53,342 nt of DNA from positions 1 to 53,342 of the forward strand of contig JALWKK010000054.1 in assembly GCA_027081505.1 (NCBI GenBank). The letters are read 5' to 3'. Origin of the DNA: Flavobacteriaceae bacterium. GTDB taxonomy: Bacteria; Bacteroidota; Bacteroidia; Flavobacteriales; Flavobacteriaceae. Below are positions 9,150 through 17,665 of the stretch, piece after piece; position 1 is the first letter of the stretch, and every line of letters starts with the position of its first letter. Under the pieces are notes generated by a model that was not told where the DNA came from, did no database searches, and saw only the letters and a list, made by a program, of their open reading frames with translations. The position numbers and the translations under genes are program-made.

Positions 9150-10511
9150 TTGGCAAAAGTAAAAACCACCTTTTTCTGTCAGAACTGCGGCGCACAATTT
9201 GCCAAATGGCAAGGGCAGTGTACTTCGTGTAAACAATGGAACACCATTGTGGAAGAAGTGGTGCAAAAAACCGAAAAAAAGGCGTGGAAACCCAACGAGC
9301 CTTCTTTTTTAAAAATAGCAAAACCACAGCGAATTCAAGATATTTCAAGCGTATCGGAAGCTCGATTAAATACACAAAACAACGAACTAAATCGTGTTCT
9401 GGGTGGCGGTTTGGTTCCCGGATCTGTTACTTTGTTGGGTGGCGAACCCGGTATCGGGAAAAGTACCTTAATGCTTCAAATTGCGTTACAACTTCCGTAT
9501 AAAACCCTGTATGTTTCGGGAGAAGAAAGCGCACAACAAATTAAAATGCGAGCCGAGCGTATTGCTCCTCATTCAGAAAATTGTCTGGTTTTAACCGAAA
9601 CAAAAACCCAAAATATTTTTAAAACCATTATAGAACTGCAACCCGATATTGTGGTTATTGATTCTATTCAAACCCTGCATACCGATTTTATTGAGAGCAG
9701 TCCGGGAAGTATTTCACAAATACGCGAAACTACTTCCGAGTTAATAAAATTTGCCAAAGACACCAATACACCGGTTATTCTTATCGGGCATATTACCAAA
9801 GACGGAAACATTGCAGGGCCAAAGATTTTAGAACACATGGTTGATACCGTTTTGCAATTTGAAGGCGATAGAAATCATGTATATCGCATTCTTCGCGCAC
9901 AAAAAAACCGGTTTGGATCTACTCATGAAATAGGTATTTACGAAATGTTAAGCAACGGACTCAGAGAGGTGAACAATCCCAGCGAAATCCTTATTTCAAA
10001 AAACCAAGACGACCTTAGCGGTACAGCCATTGCTGCAACCTTAGAAGGAATGCGTCCTTTGATGATCGAAATACAAGCTCTGGTAAGCTCTGCCGTTTAC
10101 GGAACACCCCAACGAAGCGCAACCGGATTTAACAGCAAAAGACTCAATATGCTCTTAGCGGTACTGGAAAAACGAGCCGGATTTAAACTGGGAGCAAAAG
10201 ATGTTTTTTTAAACGTTACCGGAGGAATAACCGTAGATGACCCGGCAATAGATTTGGCGGTTGTTGCTGCCGTTCTCTCATCGAATGTAGATGTTGCCAT
10301 TACCAAATCGATGTGTTTTGCCGCCGAAGTTGGATTGGCGGGCGAAGTACGTCCCGTTACCCGAATAGACCAACGCATTACCGAAGCCGAAAAGCTGGGC
10401 TATAACACCGTTATTATTTCTAAATATTGCAAATTAACCCATAGAAAGCACAACATTCAAATTATAAAAGTTGCCAAAGTACACGATGTGGTAATGCATT
10501 TGTTTGGATAG
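9150..10511 (+). CDS. radA: DNA repair protein RadA
   Basis: 453 residues with the normal RadA/Sms layout. The N-terminal C4 zinc finger is CQNC...CTSC, followed by a RecA-like ATPase with Walker A GEPGIGKST, the RadA-specific KNRFG motif (AQKNRFGSTHEIGIYEM), and a C-terminal Lon-protease-like domain (GGITVDDPAIDLAVVAAVLSS). RadA processes recombination intermediates (branch migration). Translation starts at TTG (9150): MAKVKTTFFCQNC is the conserved N-terminus, and no ATG lies before the zinc finger. Confidence 0.95.
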   Translation: MAKVKTTFFCQNCGAQFAKWQGQCTSCKQWNTIVEEVVQKTEKKAWKPNEPSFLKIAKPQRIQDISSVSEARLNTQNNELNRVLGGGLVPGSVTLLGGEPGIGKSTLMLQIALQLPYKTLYVSGEESAQQIKMRAERIAPHSENCLVLTETKTQNIFKTIIELQPDIVVIDSIQTLHTDFIESSPGSISQIRETTSELIKFAKDTNTPVILIGHITKDGNIAGPKILEHMVDTVLQFEGDRNHVYRILRAQKNRFGSTHEIGIYEMLSNGLREVNNPSEILISKNQDDLSGTAIAATLEGMRPLMIEIQALVSSAVYGTPQRSATGFNSKRLNMLLAVLEKRAGFKLGAKDVFLNVTGGITVDDPAIDLAVVAAVLSSNVDVAITKSMCFAAEVGLAGEVRPVTRIDQRITEAEKLGYNTVIISKYCKLTHRKHNIQIIKVAKVHDVVMHLFG

Positions 10512-10609
10512 GCGGGATAGGTGATTTAGAAAAAAACAAGATTGTCGGTATGAGAAAAATTGCCAAAAACAAACTTCAAGTATCACATAGTAAAAGACTT
10601 ATACCTATT

Positions 10610-10648
10610 CTAAATTATAAAATAGCCCAAAATTATTTTATAATTTAG
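10610..10648. repeat. Perfect 15-bp-stem hairpin attached to repeat R1
   Basis: CTAAATTATAAAATA (10610-10624) and its exact reverse complement (10634-10648) enclose a 9-base loop. It lies in the 303-bp radA/DUF3078 gap and directly adjoins the dispersed repeat R1. It lacks a T-run, so it is not a standard terminator. In repeat copy R2 the same place holds only a short 5-bp palindrome, after which both copies continue with GAATAGGTA. Confidence 0.7.
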
Positions 10649-10723
10649 AGTGGTTAATGCCGTTACAGAATGAAGATAGTTCAATGAAAGAACTTGAAAT
10701 TGAATTATATTGAATTCGTATTC
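10648..10723 (-). repeat. Dispersed 76-bp repeat, copy R1
   Basis: The reverse complement of this stretch matches 27738-27813 at 69 of 76 positions by my alignment, with no gaps. A third, partial copy is at 50900-50930. It fills most of the gap between radA and the DUF3078 gene. There is no open frame in it, and I do not recognise it as a known element. Confidence 0.85.
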
Positions 10724-10748
10724 TGTATTACTCCTGAAAGTGCCTATC

Positions 10749-10783
10749 AAAAAATAAGGTTTAGACTTTAAAATGCCTAAACC
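10749..10783 (-). terminator. Terminator of the DUF3078 gene
   Basis: Read on the minus strand: GGTTTAG, a 12-base loop, CTAAACC, then TTATTTTTT. It lies just beyond the stop of the minus-strand DUF3078 gene. Confidence 0.6.
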
Positions 10784-10814
10784 CTACTATTTAATAAGTA
10801 AAAGTTTTTTATAT

Positions 10815-11666
10815 TTACAACCCAACCGTTACGCCTACACCAAATACTTGACGGGTTTGAAAACCTCTAAAGGCATTATCGTCATAAATGGTTTGGAACG
10901 ATAAATTAGCCGAAAGGTATTTATTAACTTTCATAACCAAATTCATGGTATAATCCATATCTACATTTTGAGGGTCTTCAAGGTAGTTAGAGTACAGGTT
11001 TAAAATGTTTTCCATAGTAACATTTGACATTAAGTTAACTTTATAATAAGCACCTAACGCAGCACCAAACTCAAAACGTGAGGTTTTTCCTTGCTCTACA
11101 CCAAAAGATTCTCCAAACTCGGTAAAGTGATCGTGTACAACGATTAATCTTGCAGTTGCAGGAGCTATGTTAATTTTAAAGTCATCGCTCTTTTTCCACA
11201 GCATACCGGGACCTGTTTGAATAAATGCAGGAGAGAAAAAGTGAGTGATTTCAATAGTAGCATTATCGGGGGCATATCCTACGTCCATTTGAGTTCTAAA
11301 GTTAAAAAACCAAGAGTAATACCAATATCCTTTAGCTTTTTTACCCAATAAAGAGTTAAACTCTAATCGGTCGTCGGTTTTTTGTTGTTCTTGTCCTTTG
11401 ATTTTAGAGATACCGTAAGCGGCAATAATCTTGTTATCCCAAGTAAGATCTCCTTTTTTATAATTAAAATCATAATTTACTCCCACTGTTCCCGAAACGT
11501 TATTTACGCCACCGGCAGTCCAATTGGAAAAAGCCGATTGATTTAACAAAAGCGAAATGTTTCCGCCACGTGTCCATCCGTCTTTTACTTCTTCTTTTTT
11601 GTCGTCTTGTGCATAACCGGTAAAACTTAGTAAAGCGACGATTGCTATTAGTGCTATTTTTTTCAT
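10815..11666 (-). CDS. DUF3078 outer-membrane protein
   Basis: 283 residues with a signal peptide (cleavage after LLSFTGYAQ). The body is a series of amphipathic beta strands with the DUF3078 hallmarks: 'GWTRGGNISLLLNQSAFSNW', 'GGVNNVSGT', 'DDRLEFNSLLGKKA' and a final aromatic strand 'RQVFGVGVTVGL'. A 12-14 strand barrel in the outer membrane is likely; function is unknown in the family. It has its own promoter (11691-11719) and terminator, so it is a single-gene unit just downstream of the suf operon. Confidence 0.85.
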   Translation of the reverse strand: MKKIALIAIVALLSFTGYAQDDKKEEVKDGWTRGGNISLLLNQSAFSNWTAGGVNNVSGTVGVNYDFNYKKGDLTWDNKIIAAYGISKIKGQEQQKTDDRLEFNSLLGKKAKGYWYYSWFFNFRTQMDVGYAPDNATIEITHFFSPAFIQTGPGMLWKKSDDFKINIAPATARLIVVHDHFTEFGESFGVEQGKTSRFEFGAALGAYYKVNLMSNVTMENILNLYSNYLEDPQNVDMDYTMNLVMKVNKYLSANLSFQTIYDDNAFRGFQTRQVFGVGVTVGL

Positions 11667-11690
11667 TGTAAGTTGTTTTTAAAATTTTTG

Positions 11691-11719
11691 CAAAGGTATA
11701 AAAAATGAATAAATCGCAA
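11691..11719 (-). promoter_or_regulatory. Promoter of the DUF3078 gene
   Basis: On the minus strand a -33 TTG is followed by 18 bases and a perfect -7 box TACCTTTG, the Bacteroidota sigma-ABfr consensus. It lies 24 bp upstream of the start codon. Confidence 0.7.
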
Positions 11720-11776
11720 CAACTCACTTGTTTTAGAAAATATTTTTAGATAAAATTTAATGTTTTTACGATAAAA

Positions 11777-12283
11777 CTACTTATTTTTTAGCAAAGGTAC
11801 GGTTGAACAGGCTTCGCCGTATAATAAACTTTTAACAACAGGTAGTAGTTTTTGTATAAGAAGTGTGTATGCGTTTTCGGGAATTTTTAAACTCGAACAT
11901 CCCTTTATAATAACCGGTTTGTCTTTAAATTTTTCAATGTCAAAATTTTGAATACTATCTGAAAAAACAAGTGTTTCCAGTAACTCTAAACTTCCTACGA
12001 CTGTTTTTACGGCATATTTTGAAGCATAAGAAGTAACTAATAGATATGCCCAAGCCGGTAAAATGGCATCTGTAGAACAATATAGAGCCAAATAAACACC
12101 TTGATATTGATGCCAATTATGGTTTTTTACAAAACCTCTAAACTCTTTTTCTTTTAAAATTACGCCTTCATGTAACCAAGGCGAAATATCTAATAGTTCT
12201 CGCTCTCCCGGAGGGTATAAATCCTCCAAGTCTAAGGTTACCAATTTACTGGCAGCTACTCTATTTTTAATTTCTTCGGGCAT
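11777..12283 (-). CDS. DUF2480 family protein
   Basis: 168 residues starting MPEEIKNRVAASKLVTLDLEDLYPPGER, the recognisable DUF2480 beginning. 'LLDISPWLHEGVILKEKEFR' and 'WHQYQGVYLALYCSTDAILP' follow. It is last in the suf operon. Its ATG shares one base with the stop of sufT (TAATG), indicating translational coupling; a longer frame starting inside sufT lacks the conserved N-terminus. The family has no known function, but this steady position behind suf genes suggests a role in Fe-S assembly or in using it. Conserved Cys residues ('ALYCST', 'KGCSSL', 'GEACST') would fit that. Confidence 0.88.
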   Translation of the reverse strand: MPEEIKNRVAASKLVTLDLEDLYPPGERELLDISPWLHEGVILKEKEFRGFVKNHNWHQYQGVYLALYCSTDAILPAWAYLLVTSYASKYAVKTVVGSLELLETLVFSDSIQNFDIEKFKDKPVIIKGCSSLKIPENAYTLLIQKLLPVVKSLLYGEACSTVPLLKNK

Positions 12284-12609
12284 TATAACATACCTAATTC
12301 GAGTTTGGCTTCTTCGCTCATTAAGTCTTGCGACCAAGGTGGGTCGAAGGTAATTTCGACCTCGGCATCTTTTACCATATCAATTGATTTTACCTTGTCT
12401 TCTACTTCTTGTGGTAAACTTTCGGCTACCGGACAATTTGGGGTGGTAAGTGTCATGAGTATTTTTACTTCGTAATCTTCGTTTACAAATACATCGTAAA
12501 TAAGCCCCAATTCATAAATATCGACCGGAATTTCGGGATCGTAAATAGTTTTTATAACTCGAACAATTTTTTCGCCCAGTTCTTGGGTGTTAATTTTTGC
12601 TTCGCTCAT
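12283..12609 (-). CDS. sufT: SufT-type Fe-S assembly protein (DUF59/MIP18)
   Basis: 108 residues of the MIP18/DUF59 family. The motif 'VIKTIYDPEIPVDIYELGLIYDV' and the Cys-containing 'MTLTTPNCPVAESLP' are diagnostic, and the C-terminus 'ITFDPPWSQDLMSEEAKLELG' is typical. SufT helps mature Fe-S proteins downstream of the SufBCD scaffold. It lies 12 bp after sufE and overlaps the DUF2480 start by one base. Confidence 0.93.
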   Translation of the reverse strand: MSEAKINTQELGEKIVRVIKTIYDPEIPVDIYELGLIYDVFVNEDYEVKILMTLTTPNCPVAESLPQEVEDKVKSIDMVKDAEVEITFDPPWSQDLMSEEAKLELGML

Positions 12610-12621
12610 ACCTGAAAAGTA

Positions 12622-13044
12622 TTAATTTTTTGATTTAAACGCCAGTGCGTACAATTTAATTTGTTTAATCATCGAGGCCAATCCGTTGGCACGTGTAGGA
12701 GAAAGATGCTCTTTTAACCCTATTTTATCTATAAAATCGGTATCGGCTTCTAAAATTGCCTGTGGTGTTTGGTTTGAAAAAACACGTAGCAAAATAGCAA
12801 TAATTCCTTTTGTAATAATGGCATCACTATCTGCGGTGTAAACTACTTTTTTGTCTTTATATTCGGCATCTAACCACACTTTGCTTTGGCAACCTTTGAT
12901 GAGTCTGTCGTCTGTTTTTTTTGCTTGTTCGATTTGCGGAAGCGATTTCCCTAAATCGATCATATATTCGTACTTCTGCATCCAGTCGTCAAACATCAAA
13001 AACTCATCGATAATTTCTTCTTGTATTTCTTTAATTTTTGTCAT
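12622..13044 (-). CDS. sufE: Cysteine desulfuration protein SufE
   Basis: 140 residues with the SufE active-site cysteine in LIKGCQSKVW (Cys52). SufE takes persulfide sulfur from SufS and passes it to SufB. Other family features are 'YEYMIDLGKSLPQIEQ' and 'KIGLKEHLSPTRANGLASMI'. It lies 2 bp after the META lipoprotein gene and belongs to the same transcript as sufS. Confidence 0.95.
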   Translation of the reverse strand: MTKIKEIQEEIIDEFLMFDDWMQKYEYMIDLGKSLPQIEQAKKTDDRLIKGCQSKVWLDAEYKDKKVVYTADSDAIITKGIIAILLRVFSNQTPQAILEADTDFIDKIGLKEHLSPTRANGLASMIKQIKLYALAFKSKN

Positions 13045-13046
13045 TA

Positions 13047-13466
13047 TTATTGTTCTTTTTTTGCGTGAAGCACTGCGATACCTTCAGTATTATATAATGT
13101 AAGAACGTTATTTTTAATATCAAATTTTTGAGTTTCGGACAAGGCTTTAAAAAAAGCTTTTTCGGTTACCATAACGGGTTCGTCACAATAGATTTCGGTT
13201 TTTCGAAACATTCCAAATTGTATGTTATTGCTTTCTGAAACAGAATAATCTCCGCCGTAACTATTACAAGCCGCGTTTCCCGAAACTTTTTTGGTTTTAA
13301 AGTCAAAATGTAGAGTAGGTTGTTTTTCCGTAATAGCTTTTTGGTACAGATTAAAAACTACAAAATTTCCCGAAAATGTAAAAGATGCATTCATAGGAAC
13401 TACTTTTTGAGTTGGATTGCATGATACGACAAACCACATAATAATATTAAAAAATAACAGCTTCAT
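13047..13466 (-). CDS. META-domain lipoprotein (HslJ-like)
   Basis: 139 residues with a lipobox near Cys16 (FVVSCNPT) and a single META domain: 'GNAACNSYGGDYSVSESNNIQFG' followed by 'KTEIYCDEP' and 'EKAFFKALSETQKFDIKNN'. META/HslJ proteins are envelope proteins linked to stress or heat-shock phenotypes; there is no enzymatic role to assign. It sits inside the suf operon between sufS (10 bp away) and sufE (2 bp away), so it must be cotranscribed. This is an odd partner for cytosolic Fe-S assembly. Confidence 0.85.
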   Translation of the reverse strand: MKLLFFNIIMWFVVSCNPTQKVVPMNASFTFSGNFVVFNLYQKAITEKQPTLHFDFKTKKVSGNAACNSYGGDYSVSESNNIQFGMFRKTEIYCDEPVMVTEKAFFKALSETQKFDIKNNVLTLYNTEGIAVLHAKKEQ

Positions 13467-13476
13467 GGTTTCTATT

Positions 13477-14694
13477 TTAACTTAGCATTGTCTTGGCTTT
13501 TTTTACAGCTTTAATAAACGCATCTACTTCTTCAACAGTATTGTAAAAAGCAAATGAAGCACGAACGGTACCCGGAATATTGTAATAATCCATAATGGGT
13601 TGTGTACAATGGTGTCCGGTTCGTACGGCTACTCCTAATTTATCAATGATAGTGCCAACGTCAAACGGATGAATATTTTTTAAATTAAACGACAAAACAG
13701 CCGATTTTCTTTTGGCAGTGCCGTATAGTTGAATCTCTTCGATTTGTGATAACTGTTCTGTGGCATAGGCAAGCAATTTATTTTCGTGTTGGTAAATAGT
13801 TTCAATTCCTATTTCGTTTAAAAAATCGATTGCAGTTGCAAAGGCTATTCCTCCGGCAATGTTGGGTGTTCCGGCTTCAAATTTATGAGGTAGGTCGGCA
13901 TATGTGGTTTTGGTAAATGTTACTTCTTTTATCATTTCGCCTCCTCCTTGGTAGGGAGGGAGCTTGTTTAACCATTTTTCTTTTCCGTAGAGCATTCCTA
14001 CTCCTGTGGGACCGCACATTTTGTGTGCCGAAGTGGTATAAAAATCGACATCCAATTTTTGTAAATCTGGCTTTAGGTGCATTCCGGCTTGCGCTCCGTC
14101 CAGCAGAACGGCAGCTCCTACTTGATGCGCTTTATGTATTATTTCTTCAACGGGATTAATGGTTCCTAAGGTGTTGGAAATATGCGAAATAGCAACCAGT
14201 TTGGTTTTTTTTGAAAGAAGTTGGTTGTACGATTCTAAAATCAACTCTCCGCTTTTGGAAATTGGAATTACTTTTAAAACCGATCCGGTTCGTTCACAAA
14301 GCAGTTGCCAAGGCACGATGTTGGAGTGATGTTCCATTTGAGAAATAATAATTTCATCTCCTTTTTCTAAAAGTGAGGTAAAGCTACTTGCCACCAAGTT
14401 GATACTTTCCGTAGTTCCGGAAGTAAAAATCACTTCGTGGGAGTGTTTTATTGTATAATGTTTTTGAAGCGTTTTTCTAGCCTCTTCATAAAGATTTGTT
14501 GCTTCTTGTGAAAGGGTATGAACCCCTCTGTGTATGTTTGCATTATACTTGTAATAAAAATTTTCTAGGGTTTCTACCACAACTTTTGGTTTTTGTGAAG
14601 TGGCGGCATTATCGAAATACACCAAGGGATACCCGCTTATATTTTGATCGAGTATGGGAAATTGTTTCCGTATTTTTTGAACATCCAAATTCAT
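13477..14694 (-). CDS. sufS: Cysteine desulfurase SufS
   Basis: 405-residue group II (SufS/CsdA) cysteine desulfurase, PLP enzyme. The PLP lysine is Lys225 in TTSAHKMCGPTG. The persulfide cysteine is Cys363 in RTGHHCTQPIM, within the short group II loop. It releases sulfur from cysteine and hands it to SufE, which is encoded two genes downstream. It starts 3 bp after the sufD stop. Confidence 0.96.
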   Translation of the reverse strand: MNLDVQKIRKQFPILDQNISGYPLVYFDNAATSQKPKVVVETLENFYYKYNANIHRGVHTLSQEATNLYEEARKTLQKHYTIKHSHEVIFTSGTTESINLVASSFTSLLEKGDEIIISQMEHHSNIVPWQLLCERTGSVLKVIPISKSGELILESYNQLLSKKTKLVAISHISNTLGTINPVEEIIHKAHQVGAAVLLDGAQAGMHLKPDLQKLDVDFYTTSAHKMCGPTGVGMLYGKEKWLNKLPPYQGGGEMIKEVTFTKTTYADLPHKFEAGTPNIAGGIAFATAIDFLNEIGIETIYQHENKLLAYATEQLSQIEEIQLYGTAKRKSAVLSFNLKNIHPFDVGTIIDKLGVAVRTGHHCTQPIMDYYNIPGTVRASFAFYNTVEEVDAFIKAVKKAKTMLS

Positions 14695-14697
14695 CGG

Positions 14698-16011
14698 TTA
14701 TACGTTAAAACCAATATTAACGCCTATTTTATTTGCTAACAGTTTGTTAATTCTTCGTTTTAATTCGGGTATTTTTACACTTTCCAGTACGGTATTGGCA
14801 AAGGCATACATAAGCAATGCTTGTGCTTCTTTTTTTGCAATTCCGCGTGAGCGTAAATAAAATAATGCGTCTTGATCAAATTGTCCAATGGTGCAACCGT
14901 GTGAACATTTTACGTCATCGGCAAAAATTTCGAGTTGGGGTTTTGCATTTATGGTTGCTTTGTCGTTTATAAGGATGTTATCATTTTGTTGGTAGGCGTT
15001 AATTTTTTGAGCTTGCTTTTCTACAAAAACCTTACCGTTAAAAACACCGGTTGATGCACCACCATACAATCCTTTATAATCTTGGTGGCTCTCGCAATAA
15101 GGAGCTTGATGTTTAACCAAAGTATGATGATCTACGTGTTGTTTGTTATTTAATATTGAAATACCTTTAAGAGTAGATTCGCAATGGTTACCCGTTTGGT
15201 AAAAATGAAGGTTGTTGCGGGTTAATTTTCCTCCCAAGGAAAAGGTGTGTACGGCACAATTACTTTCGGTGTCTTGATTAATAAATGTACTGTCAAGCAA
15301 GGAAGCATTGGGTTTGTCGTTTTGTACTTTGTAATAATCGACAAAAGCTCTTTTTTCGGCAAAAATTTCGGTTACCGAATTGGTAAAAACAGGATTTTCG
15401 GTTAGACTTTGGTGGCGTTCGATAATTTGTACGTGTGCATTTTCTCCTACAATAATTAGGTTACGAGGTTGCATCATAAGAGCCGACTCGTTTCCGGTAG
15501 CAAAATTAATGATTTCTATAGGCTTTTCTACTTCTTTATTTTTTGGAATATAAATGTAGGCTCCTTCTTTTGCAAAGGCAGTGTTAAGTGATGTGATGCT
15601 GTCTTTTTGTGCAATTTTATCGAAATAAGCTTCTATTACGGCACTGTATTTGGGTTTTGATAATGCTGCCGAAAGCAAGCAAATATCCATGTTATCGTGA
15701 GTGGTTTCGGAAAGGAACGAGCTGTAAATCCCGTCTACAAAAACAATTTTATAGGTGTCGATGTCGTGTATAAAAAACTTCCTTACGTCTTTTAGCTCAA
15801 CATTGTGTTCTTTGGTAGGGAAAATGCTGTAATCGTATTTTATAACCGAATTTAAAGAAGTGTATTTCCAAGCTTCTTCTTTTTTGGTCGGAAATCCTTT
15901 TTCTTCAAAGCGTTTCATTGCCTTGCTTTGTATTTTGTGAATGGGCGAATTGCCTTCGAGGTTATTCTCAAAAGCAAAAAATGCCGATACTAATTTATCT
16001 TTTAAACTCAT
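14698..16011 (-). CDS. sufD: Fe-S scaffold subunit SufD
   Basis: 437 residues with the SufB/SufD beta-helix core. The C-terminal motif 'VKCSHGCTIGQFDQDALFYLRSRGI' is the family signature. It forms the SufBC2D scaffold with SufB and SufC. In flavobacteria sufD normally follows sufC closely; here the two are 472 bp apart because a four-helix-bundle element lies between them (16018-16480). Confidence 0.95.
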   Translation of the reverse strand: MSLKDKLVSAFFAFENNLEGNSPIHKIQSKAMKRFEEKGFPTKKEEAWKYTSLNSVIKYDYSIFPTKEHNVELKDVRKFFIHDIDTYKIVFVDGIYSSFLSETTHDNMDICLLSAALSKPKYSAVIEAYFDKIAQKDSITSLNTAFAKEGAYIYIPKNKEVEKPIEIINFATGNESALMMQPRNLIIVGENAHVQIIERHQSLTENPVFTNSVTEIFAEKRAFVDYYKVQNDKPNASLLDSTFINQDTESNCAVHTFSLGGKLTRNNLHFYQTGNHCESTLKGISILNNKQHVDHHTLVKHQAPYCESHQDYKGLYGGASTGVFNGKVFVEKQAQKINAYQQNDNILINDKATINAKPQLEIFADDVKCSHGCTIGQFDQDALFYLRSRGIAKKEAQALLMYAFANTVLESVKIPELKRRINKLLANKIGVNIGFNV

Positions 16012-16017
16012 TTTTTT

Positions 16018-16480
16018 GTTTCTGGTTTTTTGTTTCTGGTTATTTAAATTTAGTTCCCTTATATTCTTTTTTATTTAAATAGCCAATAAAACTAGCAATC
16101 CTTTTATTAAGTGCTTTATAACTTTTTACTAGAAGTAGTAGTTTCTCTTCAGAGATATATCCAGAATCAAAAACTCTATAAAGTTGTGATCTGGTTTCTC
16201 CTGCAGAACCTTTCGCTATTGATAGAAATTGTCTAAATTCTATATTTCCGTCTCTATTAAAACCTTCAGCAATATTATCCATTACCGATCCTGATGAACC
16301 TTTGATTTGTTCTTTTAATTTAAAATCATTTTTTAACTCAGTTGTTTTAACTAGTTCAATTATTTCTTTTGAAAGCTTTCTGGCTTCTTTCCAAATCTCT
16401 AAATCCTCAAATTCTCTAATAGTAGCCATCTTTTTATTTTATTGTTTCTACTAAAACTATAAACCAGAAACCAGAAACCA
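16018..16480. mobile_element. Putative IVS-like four-helix-bundle element with inverted ends
   Basis: The segment between sufD and sufC holds one four-helix-bundle gene bracketed by inverted copies of a short unit. At 16018-16027 and 16032-16041 the sequence is GTTTCTGGTT twice; at 16462-16480 it is AACCAGAAACCAGAAACCA, the reverse complement pattern twice. The second left copy overlaps the gene's stop codon and the right copies end 3 bp before sufC's stop codon, so nothing else is in the segment. Related S23 genes are known in intervening sequences of 23S rRNA that also have inverted ends. That this one is mobile is inference. Confidence 0.5.
16040..16429 (-). CDS. Four-helix-bundle (S23/IVS-type) protein
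   Basis: 129 residues beginning MATIREFEDLEIWKEARKLS and containing the S23/TIGR02436 signature 'GSSGSVMDNIAEGFNRDGN' plus 'FLSIAKGSAGETRSQLYR'. Homologues fold as a four-helix bundle that assembles into pentamers. They occur in 23S rRNA intervening sequences and, as Avd, in diversity-generating retroelements; I see no reverse transcriptase here. It reads in the same direction as suf, and its frame is intact. Surrounding inverted repeats suggest it arrived as a unit. Confidence 0.9.
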   Translation of the reverse strand: MATIREFEDLEIWKEARKLSKEIIELVKTTELKNDFKLKEQIKGSSGSVMDNIAEGFNRDGNIEFRQFLSIAKGSAGETRSQLYRVFDSGYISEEKLLLLVKSYKALNKRIASFIGYLNKKEYKGTKFK

Positions 16481-16482
16481 TT

Positions 16483-17232
16483 CTAAACTAACTCCTCCTT
16501 AATCCAATCATATCCTTTTTCTTCAAGTTCGTGAGAAAGTTCTTTTCCGCCGGATTTTACAATTTTTCCGTCGATAAGTACATGCACAAAATCGGGTACT
16601 ATATAGTCTAACAACCGTTGGTAATGTGTAATTACCAGCACGGCATTTTCTTTATTTTTAAGTTTGTTTACTCCGTTTGCAACAATTTTTAGCGCATCGA
16701 TATCCAATCCCGAATCGGTTTCGTCTAAGATTGCCAGTTTGGGTTGTAGCATTGCCATCTGAAAAATTTCATTTCGTTTTTTTTCGCCTCCAGAAAATCC
16801 TTCGTTTAACGAACGCGATAAAAATTTACGATCTATCTCGAGTAAATCTGCTTTTTCTTTAATTAATTTCAGCATTTCCGAAGCCGGCATAGGCTCTTCT
16901 CCTTTTGCTTTTCGAGTTTCGTTGATTGCGGTTTTTATAAAATTAGTTACGCTAACTCCCGGAATTTCTACCGGATATTGAAACGATAGAAAAATGCCTT
17001 TATGCGCTCGTTCTTCGGGTTTCAAATCATTTATGTTTTTGTTTTCAAAAAGCACTTGTCCTTTGGTAATTTGATAAGTGTCTTTTCCGGCTATTATAGA
17101 TGATAACGTACTTTTGCCCGACCCGTTAGGTCCCATTATAGCATGGACTTCGCCGGAATTAACAGTAAGGTTAATTCCTTTTAAAATTTCTTTATCTTGA
17201 ACACTCGCGTGTAAATTATTAATCTGTAACAT
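16483..17232 (-). CDS. sufC: Fe-S assembly ATPase SufC
   Basis: 249-residue ABC-type ATPase of the SufBC2D complex. Walker A is GPNGSGKST (residues 34-42), the signature is FSGGEKKRNEI and Walker B is 'PKLAILDETDSGLDIDAL', the SufC-specific sequence. It drives conformational change of SufB/SufD during cluster assembly. It lies 5 bp after the lipoprotein gene and is separated from sufD by the four-helix-bundle element. Confidence 0.96.
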   Translation of the reverse strand: MLQINNLHASVQDKEILKGINLTVNSGEVHAIMGPNGSGKSTLSSIIAGKDTYQITKGQVLFENKNINDLKPEERAHKGIFLSFQYPVEIPGVSVTNFIKTAINETRKAKGEEPMPASEMLKLIKEKADLLEIDRKFLSRSLNEGFSGGEKKRNEIFQMAMLQPKLAILDETDSGLDIDALKIVANGVNKLKNKENAVLVITHYQRLLDYIVPDFVHVLIDGKIVKSGGKELSHELEEKGYDWIKEELV

Positions 17233-17237
17233 ATGTG

Positions 17238-17642
17238 TTATTTTTTGCTTTCTACTTTAATATCCGGCGATGAAGGTTTGTTGCCAACTAAAATGATTTC
17301 GGTAATGGTTAATCGTTCGTCCCAACCTTCTTCTCCGGGCTTCTTTTTGTTTAAGATTCCTTTTACTACAACCGGAACCATATCTAGCGAATCTTTTTTT
17401 ATGGTAGAAACTCGTTTAGCCAAATCGGCTTCTTTTTCGTTTAAAACCACGCCGTAAATAAACTTGTTTCCGTATAGAACAGAACCGTCTTTTAAATGAA
17501 TAAACTCGCCTCGATAGGTTTTTGTGTTGGTTACAATGGGATTGTTTTGTTCTTTAACTACCGTTTTGTTTTCTTTTTTTGTATTGTCTTTGCAGGCAAC
17601 TGTTGCTAGTAGTACAAAAATTAAAAAAGTTGTTTTTTTCAT
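17238..17642 (-). CDS. Hypothetical lipoprotein in suf operon
   Basis: 134 residues with a lipoprotein signal (MKKTTFLIFVLLATVACKDN, lipobox Cys17). A charged linker of K/E/N follows, then a small domain with 'YRGEFIHLKDGSVLYGNKFIYGVVLN' and 'MVPVVVKGILNKKKPGEEGWDERLTITEI'. The domain reads like a small OB-type or NlpE-like beta barrel, but I do not recognise the family. It is sandwiched between sufB (23 bp) and sufC (5 bp) on the same transcript. Confidence 0.75.
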   Translation of the reverse strand: MKKTTFLIFVLLATVACKDNTKKENKTVVKEQNNPIVTNTKTYRGEFIHLKDGSVLYGNKFIYGVVLNEKEADLAKRVSTIKKDSLDMVPVVVKGILNKKKPGEEGWDERLTITEIILVGNKPSSPDIKVESKK

Positions 17643-17665
17643 TTTAAAATGTATTTATCAGTTCA

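Noticed and set aside
16040-16429. Diversity-generating retroelement (Avd protein)
   Set aside because: The protein belongs to the same four-helix superfamily, but there is no reverse transcriptase, template repeat or variable gene nearby.
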